A stretch of 64,000 nucleotides of DNA from Chloroflexota bacterium. Lineage in GTDB: Bacteria; Chloroflexota; Anaerolineae; UBA4142. The translations under genes were made by a program, and so were the position numbers. Position 1 is the first letter of the stretch. Every line of letters starts with the position of its first letter. Below the pieces are notes generated by a model. The model saw only the letters and a list, made by a program, of their open reading frames with translations. It did not search any database and was not told the DNA's origin. Of this stretch, positions 25,672 to 34,128 are shown piece by piece. The stretch covers positions 1 through 64,000 of the forward strand of contig JACRMI010000066.1 in assembly GCA_016215025.1 (NCBI GenBank), written 5' to 3'.

Positions 25672-25690
25672 TTGGATCTCACCTCCTTTC

Positions 25691-26553
25691 GAATCAGGTT
25701 ACAACAGCAGTGGATGATACGTCTATATAAAAAAACACCGATTACTGGCACAAACTATGTGTCAGCAAAAGGCGTCAAAACAGCAGGTTGCCAGGGTCAA
25801 GAACTGTTGAGGATAAACGCGGTTTGCGGTCCAATTTTCAGACTCGACACTGATTGCTCCGATGGCGACATTACAAAAACTCTTGAGGTAGCCAGAATGA
25901 TATGGTAATTTGAAATGGGACACGTTGTTCCCGTCTTGCCTAATAAGAGATGCTTAACATACTTGAAAATACAGTAAAGATACTGGTAGTGCGTTGTTTT
26001 TCGTGCTTTAGTGTATTTTTTGCAGTATAAAACAGATAGAAATTGCAGATTGTAACAAAGTTGTAGTCGTTCATTTTCTTGACGTCGATATAGGAAAAAG
26101 TGGAAAACGATGACTTGGCAATAGATTTTTTTCAGAGTCCACAAAGCAAGATTGCCGTTGCGCCAGGACGATAGCCCCAATTCCGAGCAAGTCCGTATTG
26201 TTGGAGAAAATGGGTTCGAACCCCAAATTGATTTGTATGTCAGGTTAGCGTATAATCACGTTCGTACAAGCTCATTCGCGCACCAGCTTGTCTTGGCTCA
26301 AGGGACAGCATATGCGATGGAATTGCAAGTATTGCTGCATTTTGCGCAGGTGTTTGAATGCCAACAAATTAAGGGCAGCAAGCAATTCGCATTAGATCGC
26401 AAAGTCTTTCTTCCTTCCTGAAAAAGAGTATTATCTTTAAGTTCGGTACTACCCAAATCCCAATAATCTCAATTTATCGTTTTCACGTCGATATATTTTT
26501 TGTTCAACTAACTGGCTTGACGCCAGACTATCATACCTTCCGAAAAAGACAAT
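25691..26553. other. AT-rich intergenic region, no supported gene
   Basis: This 860-base gap separates the pilin genes from the divergently read sigma factor. Two short frames (25797-26180 minus, 26152-26421 plus) lack ribosome sites and family features. The phrase CGTCGATATA occurs twice (about 26082 and 26485), both times in a T-rich setting before the sigma gene, and could be part of a promoter recognised by the ECF factor itself. A GGTTCGAACC segment at about 26213 is not part of a tRNA fold. Confidence 0.5.
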
Positions 26554-27105
26554 ATGCATCGTGACGATTCCGAACTAATCAAAGCCTGTTTGGATGGCAG
26601 CGAAATGGCATGGAAAGAACTGGTCGATCGTTATGCGCGACTGGTCTATTCCATTGCTTTACGCTACGACATGTCATCTACTGATGCGGACGATGTCTTT
26701 CAAGACGTCTTCACCATAGTCTATCGTCGCCTCTCGACCTTGCGTGATCAAAAATTGCTGGCGGCTTGGCTGATTCAAATTACGCACCATGAATGTCAGC
26801 ACCTCCGCCGCAAGAATCCCGATCATGCTGAATTACCCGAAACGCTAGTTGACGGTAAAACTGCACCTCAGGACGAAGTCGAAATTTTGGAACGGCGGTT
26901 TTTAGTGCGCCGTGCCATTAACCAACTCGAAGCGCCGTACCGCGACTTACTTACGGCATTGTTTCTCGAAACACCGACGCCGAGTTATGAAGAATTAGCC
27001 CACCGACTCAAGATACCCATTGGCAGTATTGGTCCAACGCGTGCGCGTTCTTTCAAAAAACTCCAAGTTCTCTTAGGTCAAATGGGCTTGGATTTTGCCG
27101 CCTAA
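26554..27105 (+). CDS. ECF-type RNA polymerase sigma factor
   Basis: The 183-residue product has sigma region 2 (LVDRYARLVYSIALRYDMSSTDADDVFQDVFTIVYRRLSTLRDQKLLAAWLIQITHHECQHLRR) and region 4 (AINQLEAPYRDLLTALFLETPTPSYEELAHRLKIPIGSIGPTRARSFKKLQVLL), with no region 1 or 3. The TPSYEELA-RLKIPIGSIGPTRAR segment is the helix-turn-helix that reads the -35 element. It would direct a small regulon, probably controlled by the membrane protein encoded next. Confidence 0.92.
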   Translation: MHRDDSELIKACLDGSEMAWKELVDRYARLVYSIALRYDMSSTDADDVFQDVFTIVYRRLSTLRDQKLLAAWLIQITHHECQHLRRKNPDHAELPETLVDGKTAPQDEVEILERRFLVRRAINQLEAPYRDLLTALFLETPTPSYEELAHRLKIPIGSIGPTRARSFKKLQVLLGQMGLDFAA

Positions 27106-27197
27106 GGCTATAGTACTTTAGTATATTTAAATCCATCTTAAGAATAGTATCTTTTTGGTTTTACGTGCCTCTTATGAAATGAGTAGGAAATTGGGGA

Positions 27198-28424
27198 ATG
27201 AATTCTAGCCATATCTCTGACGAACAATTAATTGCCTTTGCTGCCAAAGAACTCGGCGTATCCGAATCAGAGAAAATCAGCGCCCACATCGCTCATTGCC
27301 CCGAATGCAATAGCTTGGTCGTGTTGTACAAAAACGTTCGTGGCTTAATGACAGGTGATCGAGGACAAGATCCTCCGTCAGAGACGGTGGCGCGCGCCTA
27401 TACCATTTTTCATCCACCTCTTGCCAAGTCCCAACCGCAAAAAAGTTGGATGGGTGGCAATTGGCTTGAAACTCTAGATTGGATGACGCGTCGTCTGTTT
27501 GCTCCTGTAGTGACCGTGCTGACGTTGCTCTTGCTATTCCTAGTCGGAACAATTGTGATCAATTCATCCACAGATAGCTTGCCAGGTGATTCACTTTATC
27601 CAGTCAAGTTGAATGCCGAGGCTCTTCAGGTTGCGCTCACATTGCCAAAAGAAGAAAAGGTCAACCTATTATTAGAGTCTGCGCAAAAACGCATGAATGA
27701 AGCGGCGATTCTTGGTGACATGGGACGCTACGATTACATTCCCACTGCCATCGTCGCCTATGAAAATGAAGTCAATCAAGCGACCAATATCCTTAATGAT
27801 TTAGCCGCAACCAATTCCGATCTTGCCCCTCAAGTGGGCGAACAGATTCGCCAAGCGCTCAATCAAGACACCGTGGCGCTGACGACGCTGATGAGTAAAG
27901 TACCTGTCGCATCGCGCTCAACCCTTCAGAACGCGATTGTCACATCTCAAACTAACTCAGCCCACGTTGACAAGACACTCAACTCGATGCCTGCCAAGCC
28001 CAATGCATCGCGAACGCCCAGGCCGTCTGACTCGTCCGCTCCTTCAAGCACGCCAAAGAGTTTGACCGATCCCTTGGGTTCGGCAACACCAACTGTCAGT
28101 TCTGTTTCGCCGGATGGAGGCAAGCCCACAGAAAAGGCAACGGTGCCATCTGCCAAGCCCACCGAGAAATCCAATCCAACATCGACGAGCAGACCAACTG
28201 CGGCGACTGGCAAGCCTACTGAAAAAATCAATCCGACGCCGGCGGCTAAACCAACTTCCACTACCAAGCCACCGGTCGACCAAGGTAAACCCACCGATAA
28301 TCCGGACCGTGGGAAACCCACCGATAATCCAGACCACGGGAAACCCGACGATAAGTCATCAAAGACCGAATCTAGTGACAGTTCGGATCCGTCGGGCAAG
28401 GACAAGGGGAATAAAAACAAGTAG
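27198..28424 (+). CDS. Anti-sigma factor with zinc finger, membrane helix and DUF5667-like domain
   Basis: The 408-residue product opens with a zinc-binding anti-sigma segment (HISDEQLIAFAAKELGVSESEKISAHIAHCPECNSLV; the H-x3-C-x2-C part is HIAHCPEC), a membrane helix near residue 100 (VVTVLTLLLLFLVGTIVI), then a DUF5667-like segment (PGDSLYPVKLNAEALQVALTLPKEEKVNLLLESAQKRMNEA). The last 150 residues are Lys/Pro/Thr-rich repeats (KPTEK; GKPTDNPD) likely exposed on the wall side. It probably holds the sigma factor until an envelope signal arrives. It lies 92 bases downstream of the sigma gene. Confidence 0.8.
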   Translation: MNSSHISDEQLIAFAAKELGVSESEKISAHIAHCPECNSLVVLYKNVRGLMTGDRGQDPPSETVARAYTIFHPPLAKSQPQKSWMGGNWLETLDWMTRRLFAPVVTVLTLLLLFLVGTIVINSSTDSLPGDSLYPVKLNAEALQVALTLPKEEKVNLLLESAQKRMNEAAILGDMGRYDYIPTAIVAYENEVNQATNILNDLAATNSDLAPQVGEQIRQALNQDTVALTTLMSKVPVASRSTLQNAIVTSQTNSAHVDKTLNSMPAKPNASRTPRPSDSSAPSSTPKSLTDPLGSATPTVSSVSPDGGKPTEKATVPSAKPTEKSNPTSTSRPTAATGKPTEKINPTPAAKPTSTTKPPVDQGKPTDNPDRGKPTDNPDHGKPDDKSSKTESSDSSDPSGKDKGNKNK

Positions 28425-28454
28425 ACTCACGAGCTGAGTTTTTCGTCGTTTAAA

Positions 28455-28493
28455 GCCGAGTTGAGACTTCTCAACTCGGCGATTTTGTTTTTG
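28455..28493 (+). terminator. Terminator after the sigma/anti-sigma pair
   Basis: GCCGAGTTGAGA (28455-28466) pairs with TCTCAACTCGGC (28469-28480) with a 2-nt loop, followed by GATTTTGTTTTT. Confidence 0.9.
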
Positions 28494-28516
28494 TCTATTT
28501 CACTCGGCGATTGAAT

Positions 28517-28544
28517 TTGACTTGGTGGGTATAAGTGCCATAAT
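28517..28544 (+). promoter_or_regulatory. Promoter of the MATE exporter gene
   Basis: TTGACT (28517-28522), a 16-base spacer and CATAAT (28539-28544), 35 bases before the chosen ATG. Confidence 0.6.
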
Positions 28545-28579
28545 CAAAAACGATTATTCGGTTGGAGATTCAAACGTCC

Positions 28580-29965
28580 ATGGACGAATCTGTAGAAATA
28601 ACGAGCGAGCTGCCGGTGACGGAAACCGAAGCCAAGCCGATCAGCTTGAATCGACATCTCTTTAATCTTGCTTGGCCCTCGCTGATCGAAAATCTGTTGC
28701 AGACGATGCTGGGTTTTGTCGATTTGGTTTTTGTCGGACAGATTGGACCGGATGCGATTGCGGGCGTTGGCTTGGGCAATCAAATGATGTTTTTGCTCCA
28801 AGTGCTGTACATGGGCTTGGCAGTTGGAAACACGGCATTGGTTGCGCGCGCGGTTGGAGCCAAAGACAAACCAGAAGCAGAGCGCATCGCCAAGCAAGCG
28901 TTTGTGCTGGTGACGAGTCTCTCCGTCGGTATTGGCATCCTTGGATTCTTTGCGTCTGTGCCCATCATTCGCATGACGGGTGCAACCGATGAGGTGACGG
29001 CGATTGGCGGTGGTTTCCTCCAAGTCGTTTCGACTTTTTCCATTGTGTTAGGTGTGATGATGATCGGCGGCGGCACCTTGCGCGGTTCTGGAGACACACG
29101 CACGCCGATGGTAATTACGGGCGTTATCAACGTCATCAACATCGTGCTCGATTATGTTTTGATCTTTGGCAACTTTGGATTTCCGCGATTGGGTCCGGTG
29201 GGTTCGGCGGTGGCAACCACCATCTCGCGCACGATCGGCGCAAGTTTGATCCTCTATGTATTGTTCAAGCGCGGTTCGATTTTGAAACTGCAAATCCGCG
29301 GCGGTTGGGGATTTCATCGCAACGTGATTGCGCGCATTCTCAATGTGGGCGGTCCATCGGCAGCAGAGCAATTCATTATGCAACTGGGGCTGCTCGTTTT
29401 CAGCGTGCTCGCCGTTAACCTGGGAACGAACGATTTGGCGGCGCAGCAAATCGCGTTCAACATATCGATGTTTTCATTCTTGCCCGCGTTTGCGTTTGGC
29501 GTCGCGGCATTGACCATGGTCGGTCAAAGTTTGGGAGCGAAAGACCCAGTGCGGGCGGAGCAGAGCGCGATCCAAGCCTTGAAGAGCGGTACGCTTTGGA
29601 TGGTGTTGATGGGCGTGGGGTTTTTCATCTGGCGAAATTTTCTCGTCGGCATTTACACCAACGATCCCGAAGTCCTGCGGCTTGGCGAAATGTGCATGAT
29701 CTTTATCGCTTTTGCACAGCCGTTTCAGTCCGTGTCGATTGTGCTGGGGCAAGCATTGCGCGGGGCCGGTGATACGCGCTCGACGATGGTGTATACATTT
29801 ATCGGCGTTTGGATCATGCGCGTGGCAATCGGTTATGTTTTAGGAATTACATTCAGGCTGGGCTTGTTCGGAATGTGGCTTGGCTGGATTAGCGATTTCA
29901 TTGTGCGCGCAATACTGGTGTGGATGCGGTTCAAAGCGGGCAAGTGGAAAACTCTCAAAGTATAG
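28580..29965 (+). CDS. MATE-family multidrug/metabolite exporter
   Basis: The 461-residue membrane protein has twelve predicted helices in two similar halves, beginning LFNLAWPSLIENLLQTMLGFVDLVFVGQIGPDAIAGVGLGNQMMFLLQ and, in the second half, VGGPSAAEQFIMQLGLLVFSVLAVNLGTNDLAAQQIAFNISMFSFLP. These pseudo-symmetric motifs are characteristic of MATE (NorM/DinF) antiporters using Na+ or H+ to expel cationic compounds. The ATG at 28580 is preferred over a TTG at 28562 because GGAG lies before it. Confidence 0.92.
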   Translation: MDESVEITSELPVTETEAKPISLNRHLFNLAWPSLIENLLQTMLGFVDLVFVGQIGPDAIAGVGLGNQMMFLLQVLYMGLAVGNTALVARAVGAKDKPEAERIAKQAFVLVTSLSVGIGILGFFASVPIIRMTGATDEVTAIGGGFLQVVSTFSIVLGVMMIGGGTLRGSGDTRTPMVITGVINVINIVLDYVLIFGNFGFPRLGPVGSAVATTISRTIGASLILYVLFKRGSILKLQIRGGWGFHRNVIARILNVGGPSAAEQFIMQLGLLVFSVLAVNLGTNDLAAQQIAFNISMFSFLPAFAFGVAALTMVGQSLGAKDPVRAEQSAIQALKSGTLWMVLMGVGFFIWRNFLVGIYTNDPEVLRLGEMCMIFIAFAQPFQSVSIVLGQALRGAGDTRSTMVYTFIGVWIMRVAIGYVLGITFRLGLFGMWLGWISDFIVRAILVWMRFKAGKWKTLKV

Positions 29966-29973
29966 TAGTGCTC

Positions 29974-30034
29974 TAGTCTGGTAGTCAGGTAGTCAAAGCC
30001 GAAATGACTACGAGACTATTCGACTATAAGACTA
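29974..30034. repeat. Phased 8-nt TAGTC/GACTA inverted word array
   Basis: TAGTC occurs at 29974, 29982 and 29990; after 11 bases its complement GACTA occurs at 30006, 30014, 30022 and 30030. The period is exactly 8 on both sides, with fixed 5-mers and different 3-mers between them. The two halves can pair word by word. It fills the gap between the exporter and the NTPase gene. Confidence 0.85.
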
Positions 30035-30053
30035 TCAAACGAAATGACGGTTT

Positions 30054-30578
30054 ATGAAGATCGCAATCGGTTCGACGAATCCAACGAAAGTTCGCGCGGC
30101 ACGTAACGTGCTGCGAAAAATTTATCCGCGCGCCGAATTTATTGCACGCGAAGTTTCCTCCGGCGTTCCCAAGCAACCGCATGGCGATAAGCAAACGCGG
30201 CGCGGTGCGGTCAATCGCGCGCGGCGTGTCCGCGAGGCACTGCGCGCCGATCTCGGCGTTGGACTTGAAGCTGGCATTATCGAAACCGAGTACGGCATGA
30301 TGACGTGCGCCTGGGTTGCGATTGTAGATCAAAGTGGGCGTGTTGGGATTGGCGGCTCGACCAATATGCTTTTGCCGGATGAGGTTGCTGCACGTTTGAA
30401 AGCCGGCGATGAATTAGGCGAGGCGATGGATGCATTCGCCAACATCGAGAATGTCAAACACAAGATGGGTGCGATTGGCATACTCACGCGTGGATTGTCA
30501 AATCGACAGCGGGCGTACGAGCAAATTGTAAAGTTAGCCGTAGCACGATTCTTGTGGAAGGATAAATACAAAAAATAA
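30054..30578 (+). CDS. Inosine/xanthosine triphosphatase (YjjX/DUF84 family)
   Basis: The 174-residue product starts MKIAIGSTNPTKVRAARNVLRKIYP, the family's substrate loop, and includes SGVPKQPHGDKQTRRGAVNRARR and LGVGLEAGIIETEYGMMTCAWVAIVD. YjjX-type enzymes hydrolyse non-canonical purine nucleoside triphosphates (ITP, XTP) to cleanse the pool. It stands alone and ends in a terminator shared with the convergent HD-GYP gene. Confidence 0.88.
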   Translation: MKIAIGSTNPTKVRAARNVLRKIYPRAEFIAREVSSGVPKQPHGDKQTRRGAVNRARRVREALRADLGVGLEAGIIETEYGMMTCAWVAIVDQSGRVGIGGSTNMLLPDEVAARLKAGDELGEAMDAFANIENVKHKMGAIGILTRGLSNRQRAYEQIVKLAVARFLWKDKYKK

Positions 30579-30624
30579 AAACCAGGTTTTGTAGCTCCGA
30601 AGGAGCCGCGAAACCTGGTTTTTT
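30579..30624. terminator. Shared terminator between YjjX-like and HD-GYP genes
   Basis: AACCAGGTTT (30580-30589) pairs with AAACCTGGTT (30611-30620), with a second inner stem GCTCC-gaa-GGAGC, and A- and T-runs on the two sides. It can stop transcripts from both directions. Confidence 0.85.
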
Positions 30625-31766
30625 CATGCATGAAATCGAGTTTCAAGATAGGTGCGGTGTGACTCTGTTTCTGAATCAGCCCGTCTGCGATCTCCACCGT
30701 TGAGCAGCTTGAGGAACTTGTCCGCCAAGTCCGGATCGAACTGCCGGCTCGCCATATCGTTGATGAATGCGCGCGCCTTGCTTTCGGGCCAGCCCTTGCG
30801 ATACGGTCGATCTGAGCGCAGCGTGTCCCAAACATCGATAATCCCAAAGATGCGCGCGGCAATGGGTATCTTATTGCCTGCGAGTCGCTCCGGATAACCT
30901 GCGCCATCCCAACGTTCGTGGTGATAATGCGGAATGTCTAACGCGGGTTGCAAGATTTCAATCGGCGAGAGGATGTTGAACGCGATGGTCGGGTGTTGTT
31001 CGGTGAGGCGGCGCTCTTCGTCAGTTAGTTCACCCGCTTTGAGCAAAATTTCATCAGGAATTCCCATCTTGCCAATATCGTGCAGCAGTGCGCCGCGTCG
31101 AAAATGTGTAATGTCGGATTCGCTAAAGCCGAGAATGTGCGCGAATTCCGCCGTGACTTCGGTCACGCGCATCGAATGACCTTGCGGTTCGACATCGCGC
31201 AATTCGAGCGAAGCCGCCCAGCTTTCAAAGATGGCATCGGTCGCTTGGGTGAGCTTGGTGTTTTGGCGCTGTAATTTTCGGACGAGGAGCGATTTATCGA
31301 GCGCGATTACGCCTTGTTCGGCGATGCGTTCAAGCGCGGCGAGCCATTGCGATGAAGGATTGATGCCGTCGCGGCTAAAGATTTCGAGGATGCCTTTGAT
31401 TTGGTCGCGCAAGATCAACGGCGCGGCAATATACGTCGTAAAGCCATCGCCGATCAATTCTTCGATGCGCGCGTACTTGTCTTTGAGTTTTGCTAGATGG
31501 GGGACGCGGATGATTTCGTGATCGGCAAAGGTATGTCCCGCCGGTGTTTCATCCCACCGCCAGACGGTGCCTTCGAGGGAGCGATTGCGGAAACCGGTCC
31601 CGCCCGCGTTGACGAATTTCTGAGTAATGGGATCGTAAACGAGGACATCGGCGGCTGAAATGCTCAAGTGAGAAACAGCGTGAGTCGTCAAAATCTTGAC
31701 GAGACCGCGCAAGTCGGTGCTATCAACTTCAGCGAGCAAACGCCCTAAATCGCAGTACTCACACAT
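30624..31766 (-). CDS. GAF-HD-GYP cyclic-di-GMP phosphodiesterase
   Basis: The 380-residue protein has a GAF-like sensor part (TPAGHTFADHEIIRVPHLAKLKDKYARIEELIGDGFTTYIAAPLILRDQIKGILEIFSR) and an HD-GYP domain with LLHDIGKMGIPDEILLKAGELTDEERRLTEQHP, HYHHERWDGAGYPERLAG and IFGIIDVWDTLRSDRPYR. All metal ligands and the GYP motif are intact, so breakdown of c-di-GMP is expected. It would regulate surface or motility genes such as the pilus cluster, although nothing in the sequence links them. Confidence 0.9.
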   Translation of the reverse strand: MCEYCDLGRLLAEVDSTDLRGLVKILTTHAVSHLSISAADVLVYDPITQKFVNAGGTGFRNRSLEGTVWRWDETPAGHTFADHEIIRVPHLAKLKDKYARIEELIGDGFTTYIAAPLILRDQIKGILEIFSRDGINPSSQWLAALERIAEQGVIALDKSLLVRKLQRQNTKLTQATDAIFESWAASLELRDVEPQGHSMRVTEVTAEFAHILGFSESDITHFRRGALLHDIGKMGIPDEILLKAGELTDEERRLTEQHPTIAFNILSPIEILQPALDIPHYHHERWDGAGYPERLAGNKIPIAARIFGIIDVWDTLRSDRPYRKGWPESKARAFINDMASRQFDPDLADKFLKLLNGGDRRRADSETESHRTYLETRFHA

Positions 31767-31831
31767 TACCGATCAACCAAAGGAACGGCGAAAGAGACCT
31801 TCGCAGTCTGGAAATAGTACTTGTATATTTG

Positions 31832-31859
31832 ATTATAACGGGTGTAACCAGCTAAACAA
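31832..31859 (-). promoter_or_regulatory. Promoter of the HD-GYP gene
   Basis: Minus strand TTGTTT (31854-31859), 16-base spacer, TATAAT (31832-31837), about 65 bases before the start codon. Confidence 0.55.
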
Positions 31860-31885
31860 TAGGACTATTGTCATCAGCATTGTTC

Positions 31886-32344
31886 CTATGCAGTCAATTC
31901 TTTGACGACCTCATTGACCATCTTGCCATCGGCACGCCCCTTTAATTTGGCGGCTGCTTCACGCATAACTTTGGGAAATTCTTTGGTTCCCAACGTAGCG
32001 ATAATACCGGCGACTTCGGCTTTGATCTCGTCGCGCGACAATTGCTTGGGCATGTAAACTTCCAGTACGGCAAGCTCCGCCGCTTCCTTATCTGCCAAGT
32101 CGGGGCGATTGCCTTGTTTGAAAGCTTCAATCGATTCGCGCCGCTGTTTGACTTGTTTTTCGACCACGCTCAGCAAATCGGCTTCGGTGATTGGCTTGCT
32201 GGCGTCCTTGTTCGATGGATCCGTGCGTGCGATCTCAAATTTCGAGATGGCGTCGCGCAACATGCGAATCGCACCCACGCGATTTGTGTCTTTCGCGCGC
32301 ATCGCCGTCTTCAGATCTTCGGATAATTGTTCTTTCAGTCCCAT
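31886..32344 (-). CDS. GatB/YqeY domain protein
   Basis: The 152-residue product begins MGLKEQLSEDLKTAMRAKDTNRVGAIRMLRDAISKFEI and contains YMPKQLSRDEIKAEVAGIIATLGTKEFPKVMREAAAKLKGRADGKMVNEVVKELTA, the YqeY family shared with the tail of GatB amidotransferase. It may assist tRNA-dependent amidation; the role is not proven. The ATG at 32344 is preceded by AAGGAGTC; the longer frame upstream is rejected. Confidence 0.9.
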   Translation of the reverse strand: MGLKEQLSEDLKTAMRAKDTNRVGAIRMLRDAISKFEIARTDPSNKDASKPITEADLLSVVEKQVKQRRESIEAFKQGNRPDLADKEAAELAVLEVYMPKQLSRDEIKAEVAGIIATLGTKEFPKVMREAAAKLKGRADGKMVNEVVKELTA

Positions 32345-32417
32345 GATTGACTCCTTGATTATTTCGTCGATATTGTAGCGCAGAGCGGAGGGTGTGTCAA
32401 AGAACATTTGCGCTGGA

Positions 32418-32433
32418 CATGACAACCGTCATG
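32418..32433. promoter_or_regulatory. CATGAC-N4-GTCATG operator candidate
   Basis: This perfect palindrome has the half-site and spacing layout of Crp/Fnr-family sites ((A/T)TGAC-N4-GTCA(A/T)). It overlaps the -35 region of the promoter that reads toward the octaheme cytochrome gene, so binding would repress or adjust that promoter. Confidence 0.5.
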
Positions 32434-32460
32434 GAAATTTTTCGCTAATGGTATTATAAT
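32432..32460 (+). promoter_or_regulatory. Promoter for the cytochrome leader
   Basis: TGGAAA (32432-32437), a 17-base spacer and a consensus TATAAT (32455-32460). The -35 is weak, consistent with need for an activator. Confidence 0.7.
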
Positions 32461-32480
32461 TTGGCGCAGGTGTGATGATC

Positions 32481-32531
32481 GCGCCTCGTTTGCCCTTTGG
32501 TTGGGCAAGGACGAGGCGCGTTTTGTTTTTG
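32481..32531 (+). promoter_or_regulatory. Terminator-like leader hairpin (attenuator or small RNA end)
   Basis: GCGCCTCGT-tt-GCCC (32481-32495) pairs with GGGC-aagg-ACGAGGCGCG (32503-32520), followed by TTTTGTTTTTG. It begins only about 14 bases after the predicted transcription start and ends about 105 bases before the cytochrome ATG, so most transcripts would stop here unless the hairpin is prevented. Confidence 0.7.
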
Positions 32532-32535
32532 TACC

Positions 32536-32561
32536 GTAGGGGCAAATTGGAAATTTGCCTT
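32536..32561. repeat. GCAAAT palindrome, second copy
   Basis: GTAGGGGCAAATT-gga-AATTTGCC belongs to the palindrome family with 20491-20507 and 53530-53553. It lies in the cytochrome leader after the hairpin. Confidence 0.6.
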
Positions 32562-32636
32562 ACTTTGCAGAGGAGGTGATGTCGCCGGAGAAAATCTAGA
32601 GCAAGAGTCCAAACATTAGATTTTTGGAGGAAGGCC

Positions 32637-34025
32637 ATGATGAGAAAAGTATTGTTCGGATTGGCTGTGTCTGGCATGGTCGTTGTTGTCTTAATGATGT
32701 TCGCGACACCGGCGTCGTCTGAACCCTTCATCGCACCTGCCGCGCAAGCGACAGCCACTCCATTTGCACCCAAAGTATCGAAAGAAGGACAGGTTTGCGT
32801 TGACTGTCATAAAAATGTCACGATAGGCATTGTTCATGATTGGCAAGATAGCAAGCATGCCGCCGCCGGTGTCGATTGCTTGGCGTGTCACGGTACTGCA
32901 AACAAAAGTAACCGCCCAGATGCGAAAGATCACATGGGCACAAAGATCGTCGTGTTGGTGACGCCCAAAGATTGTCAAGCATGTCATGCAAAAGCAGCGA
33001 CTGAATTTTTGGCGAGCCGTCATGCGGCGGCAGCCCAATTCATCGGCAGTCTCGATAACACGCTCGGCGAGATTATTGGCGGCGGTCCCGCGGCGAACTC
33101 GGGTTGCAAGCAATGTCATGGGTCAACCGTCGCAGTGTTGAAAGATAAACCGGGCGAACTCGATCCGGCAACGTGGCCCAACACCGGTATTGGGCGTATC
33201 AACCTCGATGGCAGCACCGGTTCGTGTACGGCGTGTCACTCGCGTCACGCTTTCAGCATCGCGCAAGCACGCGCACCCGAAGTATGCGGCAAATGTCACA
33301 TTGGTCCCGATCATCCGCAGCTCGAGGTGTGGCAAGAATCAAAGCATGGCTCGCGCTATTATGAAGAGATTGCGCAAGGACGGACGCAAAATCTGAATGT
33401 GCCTGCGGGGCAATGGTTGCCTGGTCGCGATTATTCCGCCGGTCCGACGTGTGCTAGTTGCCACGTGAGCGCAACGCCGAATCAACCGGTGACGCATGAT
33501 GTCGGCGCGCGCATCAGTTGGACACTGCGCCCGGTCGTATCGACCAAGTTGGAAAACTGGGACAAGAAGCGAGCTGCGATGCAAGATGTTTGTGCGCAAT
33601 GTCATGGCACGACGTACACCAAAGCCTTCTACACCCAATTCGATGCGATGGTGAATCTGTACAACACCAAGTTCGCAACGCCCGCCAAGACGATCATGGA
33701 CAAGCTGACCGAAGCGAATAAACTCACCACGCAACCTTTCGACGCCAAAATCAAGTGGACGTACTATGAACTGTGGCATCACGAAGGTCGACGGGCGCGC
33801 CATGGCGCGGCGATGTCAGGACCCGATTATACGTGGTGGCATGGTTTGTACGAAGTGTCCAAAGTTTTTTACACCGAATTTATTCCAGAGGCGCGTGAAC
33901 TCGACGTCAAGATCGCAAACGACGCGATCAATGCTATGCCGGAACATGATTGGTTCACGAAAGGCATGACCAAGGAACAGATTCAACAGATTCTCGATTT
34001 CTACAAATCGCGATACGGACAATAA
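32637..34025 (+). CDS. Octaheme c-type cytochrome, hydroxylamine-oxidoreductase family
   Basis: The 462-residue exported protein has a signal peptide (residues 1-28) and eight CxxCH heme sites at about 54-58, 81-85, 113-117, 157-161, 197-201, 217-221, 272-276 and 319-323. The C-terminal part, HHEGRRARHGAAMSGPDYTWWHGLYEVSKVFYTEFIPE, fits the HAO/octaheme family, whose members oxidise hydroxylamine or hydrazine, or in HaoA-type proteins reduce nitrite or hydroxylamine. It cannot be decided here whether a Tyr-crosslinked P460 heme forms. GGAGG precedes the paired ATGs. It lacks a membrane-quinone partner gene beside it, and its leader carries an Fnr-like site and a terminator hairpin. Confidence 0.85.
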   Translation: MMRKVLFGLAVSGMVVVVLMMFATPASSEPFIAPAAQATATPFAPKVSKEGQVCVDCHKNVTIGIVHDWQDSKHAAAGVDCLACHGTANKSNRPDAKDHMGTKIVVLVTPKDCQACHAKAATEFLASRHAAAAQFIGSLDNTLGEIIGGGPAANSGCKQCHGSTVAVLKDKPGELDPATWPNTGIGRINLDGSTGSCTACHSRHAFSIAQARAPEVCGKCHIGPDHPQLEVWQESKHGSRYYEEIAQGRTQNLNVPAGQWLPGRDYSAGPTCASCHVSATPNQPVTHDVGARISWTLRPVVSTKLENWDKKRAAMQDVCAQCHGTTYTKAFYTQFDAMVNLYNTKFATPAKTIMDKLTEANKLTTQPFDAKIKWTYYELWHHEGRRARHGAAMSGPDYTWWHGLYEVSKVFYTEFIPEARELDVKIANDAINAMPEHDWFTKGMTKEQIQQILDFYKSRYGQ

Positions 34026-34070
34026 GTAGCGCGGGCAGCTTACCCGCGAGCGAGCCGCGCGCACCACTCA

Positions 34071-34109
34071 AAAACGAACCCAGGTCTCTGTACTTTGAGA
34101 CCTGGGTTC
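34071..34109 (-). terminator. Terminator of the A-type carrier gene
   Basis: GAACCCAGGTCTC (34076-34088) pairs with GAGACCTGGGTTC (34097-34109); on the minus strand GTTTTT follows. Both convergent genes could use it. Confidence 0.85.
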
Positions 34110-34128
34110 TAATTTCAATTGAGAAAAT

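Noticed and set aside
26190..26260. Possible tRNA because of TGGGTTCGAACCCC
   Set aside because: No acceptor, D- or anticodon stem can be formed around it.
25797..26421. Two open frames in the gap before the ECF sigma gene
   Set aside because: AT-rich, no ribosome site, no family resemblance; one overlaps the other antisense.
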